From NCBI RefSeq assembly GCF_905404315.1, contig NC_066283.1, positions 2,232,001 to 2,296,000 on the forward strand: a stretch of 64,000 bases of DNA, read 5' to 3'. This stretch comes from Leptidea sinapis. Taxonomy: Eukaryota; Arthropoda; Insecta; Lepidoptera; Pieridae. Position numbers and translations under genes: made by a program. Positions 43,211 through 55,400 of this stretch are shown piece by piece (the stretch's first letter is position 1; every line of letters starts with the position of its first letter). The notes under the pieces are model-generated. The model had not been told where the DNA came from, did not search any database, and saw nothing but the letters and a program-made list of their open reading frames with translations.

Positions 43211-43510
43211 ATATTTCTGTAACAATACTACAAAAAAAAACATATTGTTTAGATTTGCAAGAGCGACATCTCAAGTCAATTTCCTAACATGCAAATATTG
43301 GGGTTGAGCAGGTTATCAACTGTAAAGTAGATCCTGTAGATGAAGCCACAGCCTGAGATTTGAATAAAGCAAACAAGATTTTATAACGATACGTTACTCG
43401 AACGATTGGCTCAGTTGGTTAGAGCACCGGCATGGAACACCGGAGGTCGTGGGTTTGAGTCCCGCATCGTTCATAAAATTTTGTTTTTCAAATTTTATTT
43501 GTGTAATAAT
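43211..43510 (+). repeat. tRNA-like repeat (family 2), long copy
   Basis: Module order: AGAGCGACATCTCAAGTC, GTAGATCCTGTAGATGAAGC, tRNA-like block at about 43398-43472 (GATTGGCTCAGTTGGTTAGA; GTGGGTTTGAGTCCCGCATC), then TTTTTCAAATTTTATTTGTG. The tRNA-like block folds with a 7-bp acceptor-like CGAACGA/TCGTTC stem and a D-arm and T-arm. Confidence 0.75.
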
Positions 43511-44216
43511 AAAAAAGCTATAAACTACTGCAACACAATAGTTATCGCAATCACAATTAGCATATAATACATATTTGCTTTTAATTAATTGAAGTCTTGA
43601 ATGTAAGCCAAGCTTGTGTTTTCTAGGAGACTGACGTCACAACCTGAAACTAGTTAGTAGCAGTTTAAACTAGATCAAACAGCTCTAAGCTTGACATGTG
43701 GAATTGTGTCTAAACAAGTTTACGACTAATTTGGTTGTGCACATTGTATTCAATTTCGTTAGTTCGTTTTGTATCCCTAAACTACAACATTGAAATTGGA
43801 TATATTGAATGCGGAACTGCGGAAATGAATTTGACCATTTGCACAATAGAATAATGGCTTACAAGTAACCTGTACATTCCTTTGTCTTCTTCAATAAGTA
43901 ATAATGATTAAGAATGGATTGCGTGCGGAAAATCAATACCTTTTCTTTAAAAATCGACCAGGTGGTTGGTTGATGGGTGAAGGTCGAAACTAGGCCGGAT
44001 CTTAGAGTATACACAAGCTAAAAATCGTACGTTCTATATTCGTGTCTGTCCGTATCACAAATATTAAAAAAAAATATGAATGTTTGTCAAGAGATAATAT
44101 TTTTCGTATCTGTCGTAGTATTCATGTTAATGAGTACTACGATAGTGATCGTTGTTACCGCGTAGTATCCGTAGCGTCACGTAGCTTTCAGTCGTAGCTC
44201 GCCGCGCAACGAGTCA
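43511..44216. other. No gene; hairpin at 44114-44141
   Basis: AT-rich. CGTAGTATTCAT, GTTA, ATGAGTACTACG forms a 12-bp hairpin with one mismatch. The following 44160-44215 is GC-richer. No protein recognised. Confidence 0.45.
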
Positions 44217-44375
44217 CTATCAAACCAAATCAAAATCACTTTATTCATGTAGGTCAAAAAATGACACTTACGAATATTAAAAGCTTTCTTTTCTTTTTCT
44301 ATCCATCGCCACTTCGGAAAGGGTTGAGCTTTAATGAGAAGAAGTGGCAAGAAATTCATTGCAACTCTTTTAAAA
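44217..44375. repeat. Interspersed repeat shared with 37045-37165
   Basis: AAATCAAAATCACTTTATTC, ATGTAGGTCA and AATGACACTTA followed by GAAGAAGTGGCAAGAAATTC. Confidence 0.55.
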
Positions 44376-44867
44376 CAACATTTACACCTTCATCATTATA
44401 CAAATCATTTCAGTTAAAGTATATGTAAAGTGATGCAAAAAAAATATTTTAACGCCAAATATTGATCGATATTGAGCACTTACAATATATGCAACAATCC
44501 ACACACAGCGTAAAAAATAGAGATATGCGAGAATTTTATTAGCGATTATAAAAAATATAATAACTTTCATTTTAAAAATTATAATTCTTTTGTAGGGTTC
44601 CTAGACAAGACTTAACGACTTAACCTTCATTCATTCTCATATAGGGTCGTTTATCAAGTATTAACTTGGTCGCTCACTCATCGCGAATTCCTATTTCGAT
44701 TGAATGAGAAAAAAATGAAAACATGCGGTCGCTATTAGATGTTTTTTTACGACAGCAGGAAGTAATGTACTAGTGACCGTTCTTCAGTAGACGAATAGGT
44801 TTAATATACGTGTTTAAAGGTTGAATTCCACATTCGCCCGACACTCCACAAAGAAGACAAGAAGAAG
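44376..44867. other. No gene recognised
   Basis: AT-rich spacer. Confidence 0.4.
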
Positions 44868-45045
44868 AAATTAAGGAACTTCTGAATATAAGCCACAACC
44901 TGAGAGTTAAACAAAGCATACGAGATTTTATGAAGATACGTCTCTCGAACGGTTAGCTCAATTGGGAGAGTACTAGAATCGTTCATAATATTTTGTTTTC
45001 AAATTTTATTTGTGTATTAATCCTAGAACTGAGGGTTATCACTTT
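44868..45045 (+). repeat. tRNA-like repeat (family 2), copy with shortened tRNA-like block
   Basis: AGCCACAACCTGAGAGTTAA, ATACGTCTCTCGAACGGTTAGC, TCAATTGGGAGAGTACTAG, then ATCGTTCATAATATTTTG. About 30 bases of the anticodon and T-arm equivalent are missing. Confidence 0.65.
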
Positions 45046-45574
45046 AAAAATATAACACATTCTTAATATAAAAATTTTATCTGGGAACATAGATTTCTGA
45101 ATTATAATTTCAATTACTCGGAAAATCTTTGAATGTGAATGACATTTTAATTAGCGTGCAGAACTAAATATTGAATACAACCGAGCTTAATATGATTTAA
45201 TTATTATATAACAGTTCATTACCACAGTCTCATTATTCAATAATAATCAATAGAATAAAATATATACAAACTGGATGAAGACATTCATTTATGTCTTGAA
45301 ATCTTCTATGAAATAAAATATACAATCTCTTTCCATACGAAATCCGTTTTTATCGAAGATGCAAACTTTTCCACAAACTTTGCTCTGGATTGAACTTTAG
45401 TTGAATAAAATCTTCGTTATATGCATAGGAATTGATAATATTTGAAAGGAATATTGAATTCAATAGGTTACAGTCATTTTGTAATATTTTATAATGATTA
45501 AAGATGCTTAAATTTCACTTTATATGTTTTGTTAAGTTAACTATTAATGTTTGTTTTACGTGTGTTTTTGGAAG
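45046..45574. other. No gene recognised
   Basis: AT-rich spacer without features. Confidence 0.4.
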
Positions 45575-45845
45575 AGTTTTTTTTGCGCCCAGACAAAGGG
45601 AAAGGGCTACCCTCCGGGATAACGACGGGAAGGAGGTGGTGAATGCTCATGCATACCAACGCAGCCTAAGTATGCGTTGGTTATGTGGGACTCACGTAAA
45701 ACCTAAGTGCCTACCCACCAAATACCACCTGAGGTTGGCTTTGGGCAAGTGCCCTCTAAGCCTTAATCGAAGGCGATCTTCTCTTGCAAGCGGCACTCCC
45801 TATGGGAGAGAGTCTGAGACGTAAAGAGTAGCTATGATCCACCAG
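45575..45845. other. GC-rich block of unknown origin
   Basis: A sharply bounded GC-rich segment (GGGCTACCCTCCGGGATAAC; TGAGGTTGGCTTTGGGCAAG; AAGCGGCACTCCCTATGGGA) in AT-rich surroundings. A reading frame (45504-45824) crosses it but starts in AT-rich sequence and has no recognised domain. The style resembles untranslated regions of R1-type LINEs, but I cannot confirm it. Confidence 0.4.
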
Positions 45846-46082
45846 AAAATTTTAAACGCATAACAATTGACCTTTAGCATATTCACTCCAAGACTTTAAC
45901 ATGGAAATTTCCATCTGTTTTAATTTAATTAGTTAATTTATAATTATTAAATACAATCATGTAAACAAGCAGGTCTAAGTAGCATCAAAACGAAATAGAT
46001 TTGATGATTTGATTTGATTTAACGGCAATAATTTAAAATATCAACTACGTCATAAGTTGGTACAACAAAATAGGTATATCCA

Positions 46083-46312
46083 AATGTTTTGAATTTCTTG
46101 AGTGTAATTCCGCCAATATATTTTGTCTTTACACAATTCGACACATGTTTCGTCTCTACACGAGGCATCCTCAGGACGTGTTGTCTCGCCAGAATCTAGC
46201 AAGAGATGTCTCGTGCCAGATTTTGGCATATTGGCCATTTACATGGCGAATTGTTTTAAAAAGAAATATTGGCGGAATTAACACTACATAAAACTTAAAT
46301 CATTTTTATGAT
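46083..46312. mobile_element. Coding-free Penelope-like remnant: inverted pair of terminal regions
   Basis: 46083-46200 is the reverse complement of the Penelope terminal region (matching 42938-43050), and 46203-46312 is the same region forwards (CTCGTGCCAGATTTTGGC; AAATATTGGCGGAATTAACA). The forward arm lacks the hammerhead core. The two arms meet directly, with no RT or nuclease between. Confidence 0.7.
46128..46186 (-). ncRNA. Second hammerhead-like motif (minus strand)
   Basis: On the minus strand: CTGAGGA (46174-46168), GCCTC/GAGAC stem II with one mismatch, GAAAC (46151-46147), the ATGT-containing stem III and GTC at 46142-46140. Conserved with the 42960 motif except for the stem II mismatch and one change in stem III, so probably impaired. 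Confidence 0.6.
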
Positions 46313-46487
46313 AAATAAATTAAAAAAAAATAGATGCAATACCTATCAGCCTTGATGAACACTGCACAGATTATAATAACATATAGTATGTTTTACTGCT
46401 TCTAAAAGTTCTTTTCCGTTACACAAATACAATATACATAAATATATTGTGTATTCACCCGTAACATGGTATTCAGAATTAATAAAA

Positions 46488-46489
46488 AA

Positions 46490-46524
<35 letters not shown>

Positions 46525-46690
46525 TGCACACACACATACCCCTTTTTAGTGAGTTTGCTAATTAAGCATACTAATGCCTTTCGGAAGGACCTAGCCTCTG
46601 CAACTCAGGGTATCCTACCGCATAGGGTAGGGCACAAAACATTCTGTAACACATATTATTAATCTTAATAAATGATTATTATTATTATTA
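46488..46690. repeat. (CA)n microsatellite followed by possible LINE 3' tail
   Basis: CA repeats at 46488-46536, then a GC-richer stretch (TTCGGAAGGACCTAGCCTCT) and an AATAAATGATTATTATTATTA tail at 46665-46690. The order CA-tract then simple-repeat tail parallels the 3' end of the CR1-group LINE, but no coding part is present. Confidence 0.45.
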
Positions 46691-47233
46691 AAAAAAAAAC
46701 ATCACGTCTCTATTTTCATAGTTGAGAGTAATCACCTACTTGATTGGTAGGTTATCACTAGTAATCAATAGGTTAGCCCTACGCCTTTGCCTTTGATATT
46801 ATATAATTCAATTCAATTTAAATCAAACAAACCTTTAATCAACGCAAAACTTTATATGCTATTTAGTGTAACTCAGGAGGAAGTACAAAAGCTACAATTA
46901 CATTCAAATAAATATTACAATATCCAGTAACAACAAATTTAGAAACATTAGTTCCAAATATTTTTATCATTCAAATAATCTTTCACATTATAATAGGCTT
47001 TAGAAGTTAATATTTTTTTTACTATTATTACATCTATTAGAACTCTTAAGATACAACTTCGTATTTATTTATGATCAACCCAAGAAGATAACAACTAAAC
47101 AGAATTTTTATGCGGGATTTAAAATATCATTTACCTAATGTTTAGATTATATTAAACTAGCTGATCCGATAAACGCTATTGTGTTAATAGAAAAAAAATA
47201 TATGTAAGTACCTATTCGGGAATAATATAGTCT
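46691..47233. other. No gene recognised
   Basis: AT-rich spacer before the nested transposon block. Confidence 0.4.
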
Positions 47234-47754
47234 ACGGCCGTTCCCAATATACAGTCTATCTCTTACTTGAGATAAAAATCTTAACTATCGTTGACTTTTC
47301 TGTACCAATAAACTTATCGACGGTAACTCCTTATCCGTGCACGCTGTCGACGTTTCGTGGACGAAGCTTACCAGCGATATAAAATTTGTAGGGAAATTGC
47401 AATTCACGCGTCCCAGTATAAGGCGATAAAAATGACTTAACGGGTATATTGGGACAGCTTCAGATCATTGACAGCTAATTACTGACAGTGTAAGTTAATG
47501 ATTTATTTCTACCTGTAGATAGTATATTGGGAACCGACTGTTGGGTTGAAGATTAGCTACCACGCGTCAGTCGAGTTCGGAAATTCAGTGATCATTTTTA
47601 TGGGCTTTGTCTACCGTAGCCTATTGTTATTTTGATTACAGGAGTTTATCTTTCTCTCATTGGTGGTGGATTGTTTTTATTTTGGTAAGATTAAGTACTT
47701 AGTCATTAACAATTAACATAGTCATCCCTTTTACATTATACTAACCGTTTAAAA

Positions 47755-48617
47755 ATGGAAATTTCTCCCCCGGAACCTCCGGACCCTCCGGATATCCCCA
47801 GACTCTCCGGGTCAAAACGGCGTATACATACAAGCAGCTCAGAAGAAAACGCTGCAAAAAAAACTAATATGGATCTGGCTTCGGCGTCCATTCAGAATGT
47901 ATTTTGTGACCCAAGTTTAGTTATTGGTTTTAAACAATATACGGATTTTGATAAAGGTCCATTTATTATCCATGTTTCTCGTATCGAGGAAGACCCTACC
48001 TCAGGCCAAACTATAAAGCCCATCAAATTCGGTCAACTACTGCATAGGCATAAAATTCCAAATATTTGCCCTGACGGCATAAAAAAAAACGGTAGGAATA
48101 AAATAGCTGTTACATTCAAATTGTCTGGTGATGCAAACAAATTTTTAGATAACCCTGTATTATCTGCCAATAAATATACAGCAACAATCCCAAACTCCAA
48201 CATAAGCAAGATGGGTATAGTCCGCCGGGTTTCTGTGGACTTATCTATGAACGAGTTTGTGGAGTCCGTCAGTCTTCCCACAGGTTGTGGTAAGATTTTA
48301 TAGGCTCGCAGATTCAACAGAAAGGTCATTGAGGAAGGTAAAGTTACTTGGTTACCTACTCAAACAATTGTAATAACTTTCCATGGTCAAGTGCTTCCTG
48401 AAAAAATATTCCTCTTCCATAATTCCCTCCCTGTTGAAACCTACCTTTTCCCTACAATCCAATGCCTTAACTGCTGCCGATTTGGTCACATCAAAACTGT
48501 TTGCAGATCAAACCCAAGATGTTACAAATGTACTCAAGCTCATGCTGGTAGCTCATGTGATACAACTGAAAAGGATGCTATCTGTATTAACTGTTCAGGA
48601 CAACACTTTGCCACAAA
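47755..48617 (+). pseudogene. I-clade LINE ORF1 (Gag-like), N-terminal part
   Basis: Starts at MEISPPEPPDPPDIPRL in a proline-rich leader. The one frame continues through a single TAG (48301-48303) after GCGKIL into ARRFNRKVIEEGKVTWLPTQ and the CCHC zinc knuckles (CLNCCRFGHIKTVC; CYKCTQAHAGSSC; CINCSGQHFATK). Such Gag-like proteins bind element RNA. Reading breaks off after the last knuckle where the BMC1-like element is inserted, and resumes in the same frame at about 51894. Confidence 0.85.
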
Positions 48618-51600
48618 GTTTCAGAAGTGGGAGAGTCACGCTGCCGTCTTTTGACATCAGCACAATCGGGCCAGACTCGTCCGGGTTGATTACCACACTC
48701 GCACAGAATACCGGCGTGAAGTAGCGGCCTAGTGCCGCTATGTTTCGCATAGGTTAGTGTCGAGGACCGGTGGCCATTCCCCCCCCAAGAATATGACAGT
48801 GGTACTCAAAAAGATTTTACCCCTGGAGCGTACCGGTTCTACCAGAGTTGGAGAATCCCTCCCCGGGCACTCTAGCTCAGGCTGCCCTTCGTATTCTGGG
48901 GAGGGCACAGAACCGCGCATGACCAAGGACAAACGAGGCAGTATCACCACGGCACCCCGCTCCACACTCAACGTGGACTTTTGCAATATCAGGGGAATTC
49001 ACTCCAATTTAAACGCCGTCCACCACCACCTTGAGACGGCGCAGCCGGCCTTGTGTTTCCTAACTGAGACGCAGATATCTCGACCTAGCGATACGCCATA
49101 TTTAACGTACCCCGGGTACAAAATTGAGCACAATTTTTTGCCTCATGCCGGGGTATGTGTGTACGTTAGGGAGGATATCTGCTGTCGCCGTCTCCGCAAT
49201 TTTGAGGGTAGGGACCTGTCCACTCTCTGGCTCCGCGTAGATTTAGAGGACCGCGTCCGCATCTATGCGTGTGTCTACAGGTCCCATAGTGGTAACGCAG
49301 AAACCGATCATCTCATGGGCTGCGTTCAAGCGGCAATTGACGACGTACTTGCACAGATCCCCTCCGCTGAAATTGTAGTCTTGGGTGATTTCAACTGGCA
49401 CAATGCCGAATGGCTTGGATCACGTACCACAGATTACGCAGGGCGATCTGTGCATAATTTTGCACTGGCGTATGGTCTGTCCCAATTGGTTGAGCCGCCA
49501 ACGCGGCTCCCGGATGTGGATAGCCACATGCCGTCCTTATTGGATCTTCTGCTGACTACACATCCCGATGGTTACCAGGTCTTTGTCGACGCCCCTCTCG
49601 GAACGTCCGACCATTGCCTGGTCAGGAGTGTAGTGACTATCCGACGCCAACGTCGCAGACCACCAGCGACCCGCCGCGTTTGGCACTACAAGTCAGCAGA
49701 TCGGGATAGGATGCGTTCCTTTTTTGCATCCTACCCTTGGGGCAGGGTTTGTTTCCCTTCGGATGATCCTAGTGCCTGCGCCGTTGCAGTAGCCGATGTG
49801 ATACTACAGGGTATGGATATTTTTATACCAAACTCTGTAGTACCCATCGGTGGCAGATAACAGCCCTGGTTCGATGCGTCTGTTAAAGCAGCATCTGACT
49901 GCAAAAAACAGGCGTATCGAACATGGGTTGCGGCGCTGGGCACAAAGGATCCGAACTGCACAGTTCTTAAGAGGAAATACAACCGTGCCTCCAGATTTTT
50001 TAAGCGGCAAATCGCCCGTGAAAAGTCAAAACACGTCGTCAAAATCGGCGAGCAGCTTTCCAGTTACCCGACCGGAACACGCAAGTTCTGGCCGTTGTCG
50101 AAAGCTGCTCTTGGTAACTTCAGCCAGCCGTCCATGCCGCCGTTGCACATGAGGAATGACACCCTGGCCCATACGGCAATAGAGAAAGCCGATCTCTTGT
50201 GCACTCTTTTCGCCTCCGACTCGACTCTTGACGACAACGGAAAAACACCGCCGACCATCCCGTGGTGTCAGAGCTCTATGCCTGAAGTACAGTTCAGACA
50301 GAAAACTGTTAGGCGAGCTCTGTTTTCGTTGGACGTCAGAAAGTCGAGCGGGCCGGATGGCATTTCTCCAATCGTGCTTAGAACGTGTGCCCCTGAGTTG
50401 ACGCCGTTGCTAACGCGTTTATTCCGGCACTCTTATTCTAAAGGCGTAGTTCCTGACTCATGTAAGTCAGCCCTTGTCCATCCAATCCAAAAAAAAAGGA
50501 GACAGTTCGGATCCGGCAAACTACAGGCCTATTGCTATTACCTCCCTGCTTTCCAAAATCATGGAGAGCATAATTAGCCGTCAGCTCTTGGTATATCTAG
50601 AGGGTCACCAGTTGATCAACGACCGGGACAATACGGGTTTCGCCATGGTCGGTCGGCAGGTTATCTTCTGGTATACCTAACACATAGATGGGCAGCGGCT
50701 ATTGAAAGCAAGGGGGAAGGCCTGGCAGTTAGCCTGGATATAGCGAAGGCCTTTGATCGCGTATGGCACAAGGCGCTCCTCTCCAAACTTCCATCATTTG
50801 GGCTTCCCGAGAGCTTGTGCAAGTGGACCTCCAGCTTCCTCACTGGGCGCAGCATACAGGTCGTTGTCGACGGATATTGCTCGAACCCGAAGCCCGTGAA
50901 TGCTGGAGTGTCCCAAGGCTGTGTGCTGTCTCCCACGCTGTTTCTATGCAGACGATAGCACTGGTGATGCCATATACACTGGCCATGCAGGTCTCTTTCG
51001 GGAAATCGTCGACCAGTGCCGGGAGAAACTTGTGTCTTCTATCGAGTCCTCTCTTGAGAAGGTCACGGAATGGGGTAAATTGAACCTTGTGCAATTTACC
51101 CCCAGAATACTCAAGTTTGCGCGTTTACCACTAAAAAAACACCATTTGTCGTATCACCGCTCTTCGAGAACACTTCTCTTAAAGCCGCGCCTAGTATCGT
51201 AATACTGGGTCTCGAAATCTCGAGCGATTGCCAATTTCGTGGTCATCTGGAAGGCAAAGCCAAATTGGCTTCAAAGAAACTGGGCGTCATTAATAGAGCA
51301 CGGCAATACTTCAAGCCGGCCCACATACTAGCGCTCTACAAAGCGCAGGTCCGGCCACACATGGAGTATTGCTGTCATCTCTAGTCTGGCGCACCCCAGT
51401 ATCAGCTCGATCCATTTGACCGCGTGCAACGCAGAGCAGCTCGAATTGTCGGGGACCCAGTGCTCTGTGAACGGCTGGATCACTTGGCGTTGCGTAGAGA
51501 CGTCGCTTCATTGTGTGTCTTCTACCGAATTTATCACGGGGAGTGTTCCGAAGAGCTGTTTAACCTGATTCCTGCCGCCGAATTCCACCTTCACACGACA

Positions 51601-51893
51601 CGCCACAAGTTAGGATATCATCCTCACCATCTGGATGTGTGGCGGTCCTCCATAGTGCGGTTTTCAAGGAGCTTTCTTCCACGTACTACAAAGCTGTGGA
51701 ATGAGCTTCCTTGTGCGGTGTTTCAGGGACGATACGACATGGGTACCTTCAAAAAAAGCGCGTACACCTTCCTTAAAGGCCGGCAACGCTCCTGTGATTC
51801 AAGTGGTGTTGCAAGAGATTGTGGGCGGCGGTGATCACTTAACAACAGGTGACCCGTACGCTCGTTTGTCCTCCTATTCCATAAAAAAAAAAA
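48618..51893 (+). mobile_element. BMC1-like non-LTR retrotransposon inserted in I-clade ORF1
   Basis: About 3.28 kb, distinctly GC-richer than its host element. It begins near GTTTCAGAAGTGGGAGAGTC, carries an endonuclease/RT ORF and ends in an A-run (51882-51893). The flanks join in frame across the insertion (HFAT, then KECPEL). The duplication is only 3-4 bases at most and is masked by the A-run. No ORF1 is seen, so the copy is probably 5'-truncated. It is the longest of about ten BMC1-like copies in the window; the others are mostly its last 200-300 bases. Confidence 0.85.
48757..51834 (+). pseudogene. BMC1-like LINE endonuclease/RT ORF, broken
   Basis: The first frame (48757 on) holds the AP-like endonuclease: VDFCNIRGIHSNLNAVHHHL, LTETQIS, VYRSHSGN, VVLGDFNWHNAEW, GTSDHCLV. 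One TAA at 49858 interrupts it just before QPWFDASVKAASDCKKQAY. RT begins with SSGPDGISP and, after a shift in the A-run at about 50490, NYRPIAITSLLSKIMESII. After another shift come SLDIAKAFDRVWHKALLSKL and GVSQGCVLSPT. The following FLLHINDML segment is deleted, so PTL joins FYADDST directly. The C-terminal part reads NRARQYFKPAHILALYKAQV, AARIVGDPVLCERLD and WNELPCAVFQGRYDMGTFKK to 51834. Expected product in life: target nicking and reverse transcription. Confidence 0.85.
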
Positions 51894-52419
51894 CAAGGAA
51901 TGCCCTGAACTGGGCAGACAAAAAACAATTAAAATTATTATGTCCCAAGAGAACATTTCCTTTGAGGAGGCCTCAAATCGTTGCCCAAAGGTGATGAGGC
52001 CATACTCAGAAATTCTCCGTAACCCCTCTGTATCCCATTACTACTCCTCAGCACACATGAGCCAGACACCCACTCCTTCTCCCACAGTCAGCTATAAGAA
52101 AACTGTATTTTCTTCTCCACGTTCCAAACCCTTATTGAGTAAACCTTACGATCGAGCTGCTCACCAAGCTATCATTGCTGATGTACCTTCAGCCTTCCCA
52201 AATGGCTCTGCCCTAAACCACCAAGTTTCTTCTTCTTCATCAACACAGGATGATAACCTCTTGTTGGCCCTCCTGTCAATCTTACTCTCTTTGATTACCA
52301 AGAACAATCTTAGCCTACCGTCCAACGTTGCCCATCAACTATCACAAATCTTATCTATTGGTAAAATTCATGGCCCCAGTGTCCATTCTTCAATGGAACA
52401 ACAGAAGCCTACGTCCTAA
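51894..52419 (+). pseudogene. I-clade LINE ORF1, C-terminal part
   Basis: Continues the interrupted ORF1 frame: KECPELGRQKTIKIIMSQEN, FEEASNRCPKVMRPYSEIL, a serine- and proline-rich stretch (SQTPTPSPTVSYKK) and a hydrophobic C-terminal segment (LLLALLSILLSLITKNN), stop at 52417-52419. It overlaps the start of ORF2 by about 50 bases in another frame. Confidence 0.8.
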
Positions 52420-55400
52420 GAAACCCAGCCGTATACACCTAATTAATAAATATCTTCCTTCTGCCATCGCCATCTCCGAGACATGGCTGGTCCCTGGAAC
52501 TCACTTCAGGGTCCCCGGCTATATGTGCCTTAGGGATGATAGAGCAGAAAGTGTTGGTGCGGGTTGCGCCTTATTTATAAGACGCACCCTTCCCTTTTCC
52601 CCAATTATCCTTCCTAATCCCCATCCTGGTATAAACATTGTTGCAGCAAAGGTAATGAACTTCTCCTTAGTATCAATCTATGTGCCCCATCTGCAATCAA
52701 CTATGATTGCAGATATTCTCCTTTTGTTATCGTCTATTCCCCCTCCTATTATTATTATGGGAGACTTTAATGCTCATCATCCCGCATGGGGTTCAAGTCA
52801 CACTGACTATTTTGCCCTTTCCCTGTTGGATGTTTTTGATGAAATCAATCTCTGCATTATCAATGATGGCTCTCCAACCCGAAGGGTTTCACCTTCTCAA
52901 AATCCCAAAAGTGCAGTTGATCTCACCTTATGTTCTCCGTGTCTGGCTCCTCTCCTTTCTTGGAACATCTTACATAATTCCCATGGTAGTGACCATTTCC
53001 CTATAATCATTTCTATCCCTGACAAAGTAATTCCACCCCAAAATTTTTCCCCATCTCTTAAATATAGATTAATAGAAGCAAATTGGCCTAAATATTCTTC
53101 TTGTCTTGATAAAAAAATTGCTGAGTTTCCAGTCACTAACCATTTTAATGCAGTAGATAATTATAATAAATTAGCTAATGCCATGATTACATGTGCTGAC
53201 AACAACTTCCCTTTAAAAAAACCTGTTTTAAATAAGATTTTAACTCCTTGGTGGGACTCTGAGTGCACTGCTTCTGCTAAAGAAAGGAAATTAGCTGAAT
53301 TAAATTACAATAGAAACATGTCCGTGTCAAACTTTATTTATTATAAAAAAGTGGCGGCGAAGGCTTCCCATTTATTTAGAAAAAAGAAAAAACAAGGTTG
53401 GATTAATTTTTGCCAGAATTTAAAACCAAGCACTCCATCCTCATCTGTCTGGAAACAAATTAAAAAATTTAGAGGTTCATTTTGTGATCAAGTGTGTGAT
53501 TTTAATGTGGATCCTTCTGTATGGCTTGATTCCTTTTCAGATAGGATGCCCTCCCCTTCAGTTCCAAATATGGACTATTTTCCATCCCCCCAATCCCTCT
53601 TGCCTCAACTCACAGTTTAGAGTCCCCCTTCTGATTCTCTGAATTTCTTCTTGCTCTGGATGGCCTAGTTGACTCTGCTCCTGGGGTAGATGGAATCCCA
53701 TACTCTTTCATTAAAAATTCATCATCTACATCCAAGGAATATTATCTTAGCATAATCAATAACCTTTTTGATCTTGGTTCCATCCCTCCACCTTGGAAAA
53801 ATCAGGTAATTATTCCATTACTTAAACCTGGTCAGAATCCATCTGAAGCTACCAGCTATAGGCCAATTGCCCTCTCTTCTGCTCTTGCAAAAGTTTCTGA
53901 AATCATGATTAAACAAAGACTTGAGTGGTTTGTTGAAAACAATAATCTCCTTTCCAACGCCCAGTATGGTTTCAGAAAGGGCAAGAGCTCCTTAGATAGC
54001 TTAGGTATCCTTACAACTGACATTAGAATAGCACTCCTCAGAAAAGAACACCTTGTGGGAGTTTTTCTTGACATAGAATCTGCATATGATAACGTTTCAC
54101 TTCCTCTACTCAGGAGTTAACTCAACCAGCTGAGTATCCCCGTGAAGTTATCCCGTTTCATATGTAACATGTTAATGGAGAGATCCATCACTATTAAAGG
54201 TCCATCCTCTTATCTCCCTCCTAAGTCAGTTTGGAAAGGTTTACCTCAAGGCTCAGTCCTTAGTCCCCTTCTTTATAATCTGTATACCCATGACCTCAAC
54301 AGTACCACTACACCTTTCTGTCAGATATTGCAATATGCAGATGACATTGTCCTGTATTCTTCTGACAAGTCTATACAAGATTCATCTAATCATTTAAATA
54401 ATGCTCTTGATTATCTTTCTGAATATTTAACACATCATGGACTGTCTCTATCAACATCTAAAAGTAAGGTAGTTTTATTTACAAATAAAAGAATTCTTCC
54501 ACCTATTAAAATTAAAATTTATGATGTTGATCAACCAATTGTTAATAATATTAAGTTTTTGGGTGTTTGGTTGGATCACAAATTATCTGGCGTCAAGCAT
54601 TTTGATTATGTCTCACAGAAATGTGAGAAAAATATTAATATTCTTCGCTCATTGTCTGGTGTCTGGTGGGGAGCTCACCCCGTCACTCAAAGATTACTAT
54701 ACAATGCCATAATTCGCACTCATTTAGATTATGGCACTATTTTCTTAATCCCAGCAAACAAAGCAGGTCTAAATAAATTGGACAGAATTCAGGCTAAATG
54801 TTTACGTATAGTATTGGGAGCTATCAAATCCAGCCCTATTAATGCAATGCAAGTAGAATGTGTGGATCCTCCCCTCTCACTACGTAGACAATCATCAATC
54901 AACTCATCCCTTACTCCAAAAATTAGAACAATTAGCTGTTTTATACAATAATAATAATATTGTACCTGAAGACAAAAGACCAGGCGTTATAAATAGTTAC
55001 CTTTTATTTTCTCAGCTCTCTAACCCTCTCTTTCAATTCTAAATTGCCTTTATTTTCTATGCCTTTCAATGCTCTTACTTTCCAACCCTCAGTAATTTTA
55101 TACTTAGGTGTTGATAAGTTTTCTATAGAAGCAAATAAAACTTTTTCTCATATAATGGACTCAGATTTTCGACATTGGTATAAAATCTACACGGATGCTT
55201 CAAAAACAGACATGAGTCCAGTTGGGGCTGCAGTATGGATTCCCTCAACAAGAAATATACTAAGTTATAGCTGCCCACCTACCACTTCTGTGTTTACAGG
55301 GGAATCAATCGCCATTCTTGAAGCTATTCTATTTGTTAAGTCTCACAACATGAACAATTCTATTATCCTTTCAGACTCTAAAAGTTGCCTCCAATCAATT

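Noticed and set aside
43398..43473. Functional tRNA gene (also at 59091-59165, 24487-24556, 60680-60750)
   Set aside because: Each lies in a repeated module with a diverged anticodon arm; the best copy has C at position 33 where tRNAs have U, and several copies are deleted.
45504..45824. 106-residue protein
   Set aside because: The ATG lies in AT-rich sequence unrelated to the GC-rich remainder; no domain seen.
53856..54074. Minus-strand gene inside the I-clade RT
   Set aside because: Antisense shadow of the RT frame.
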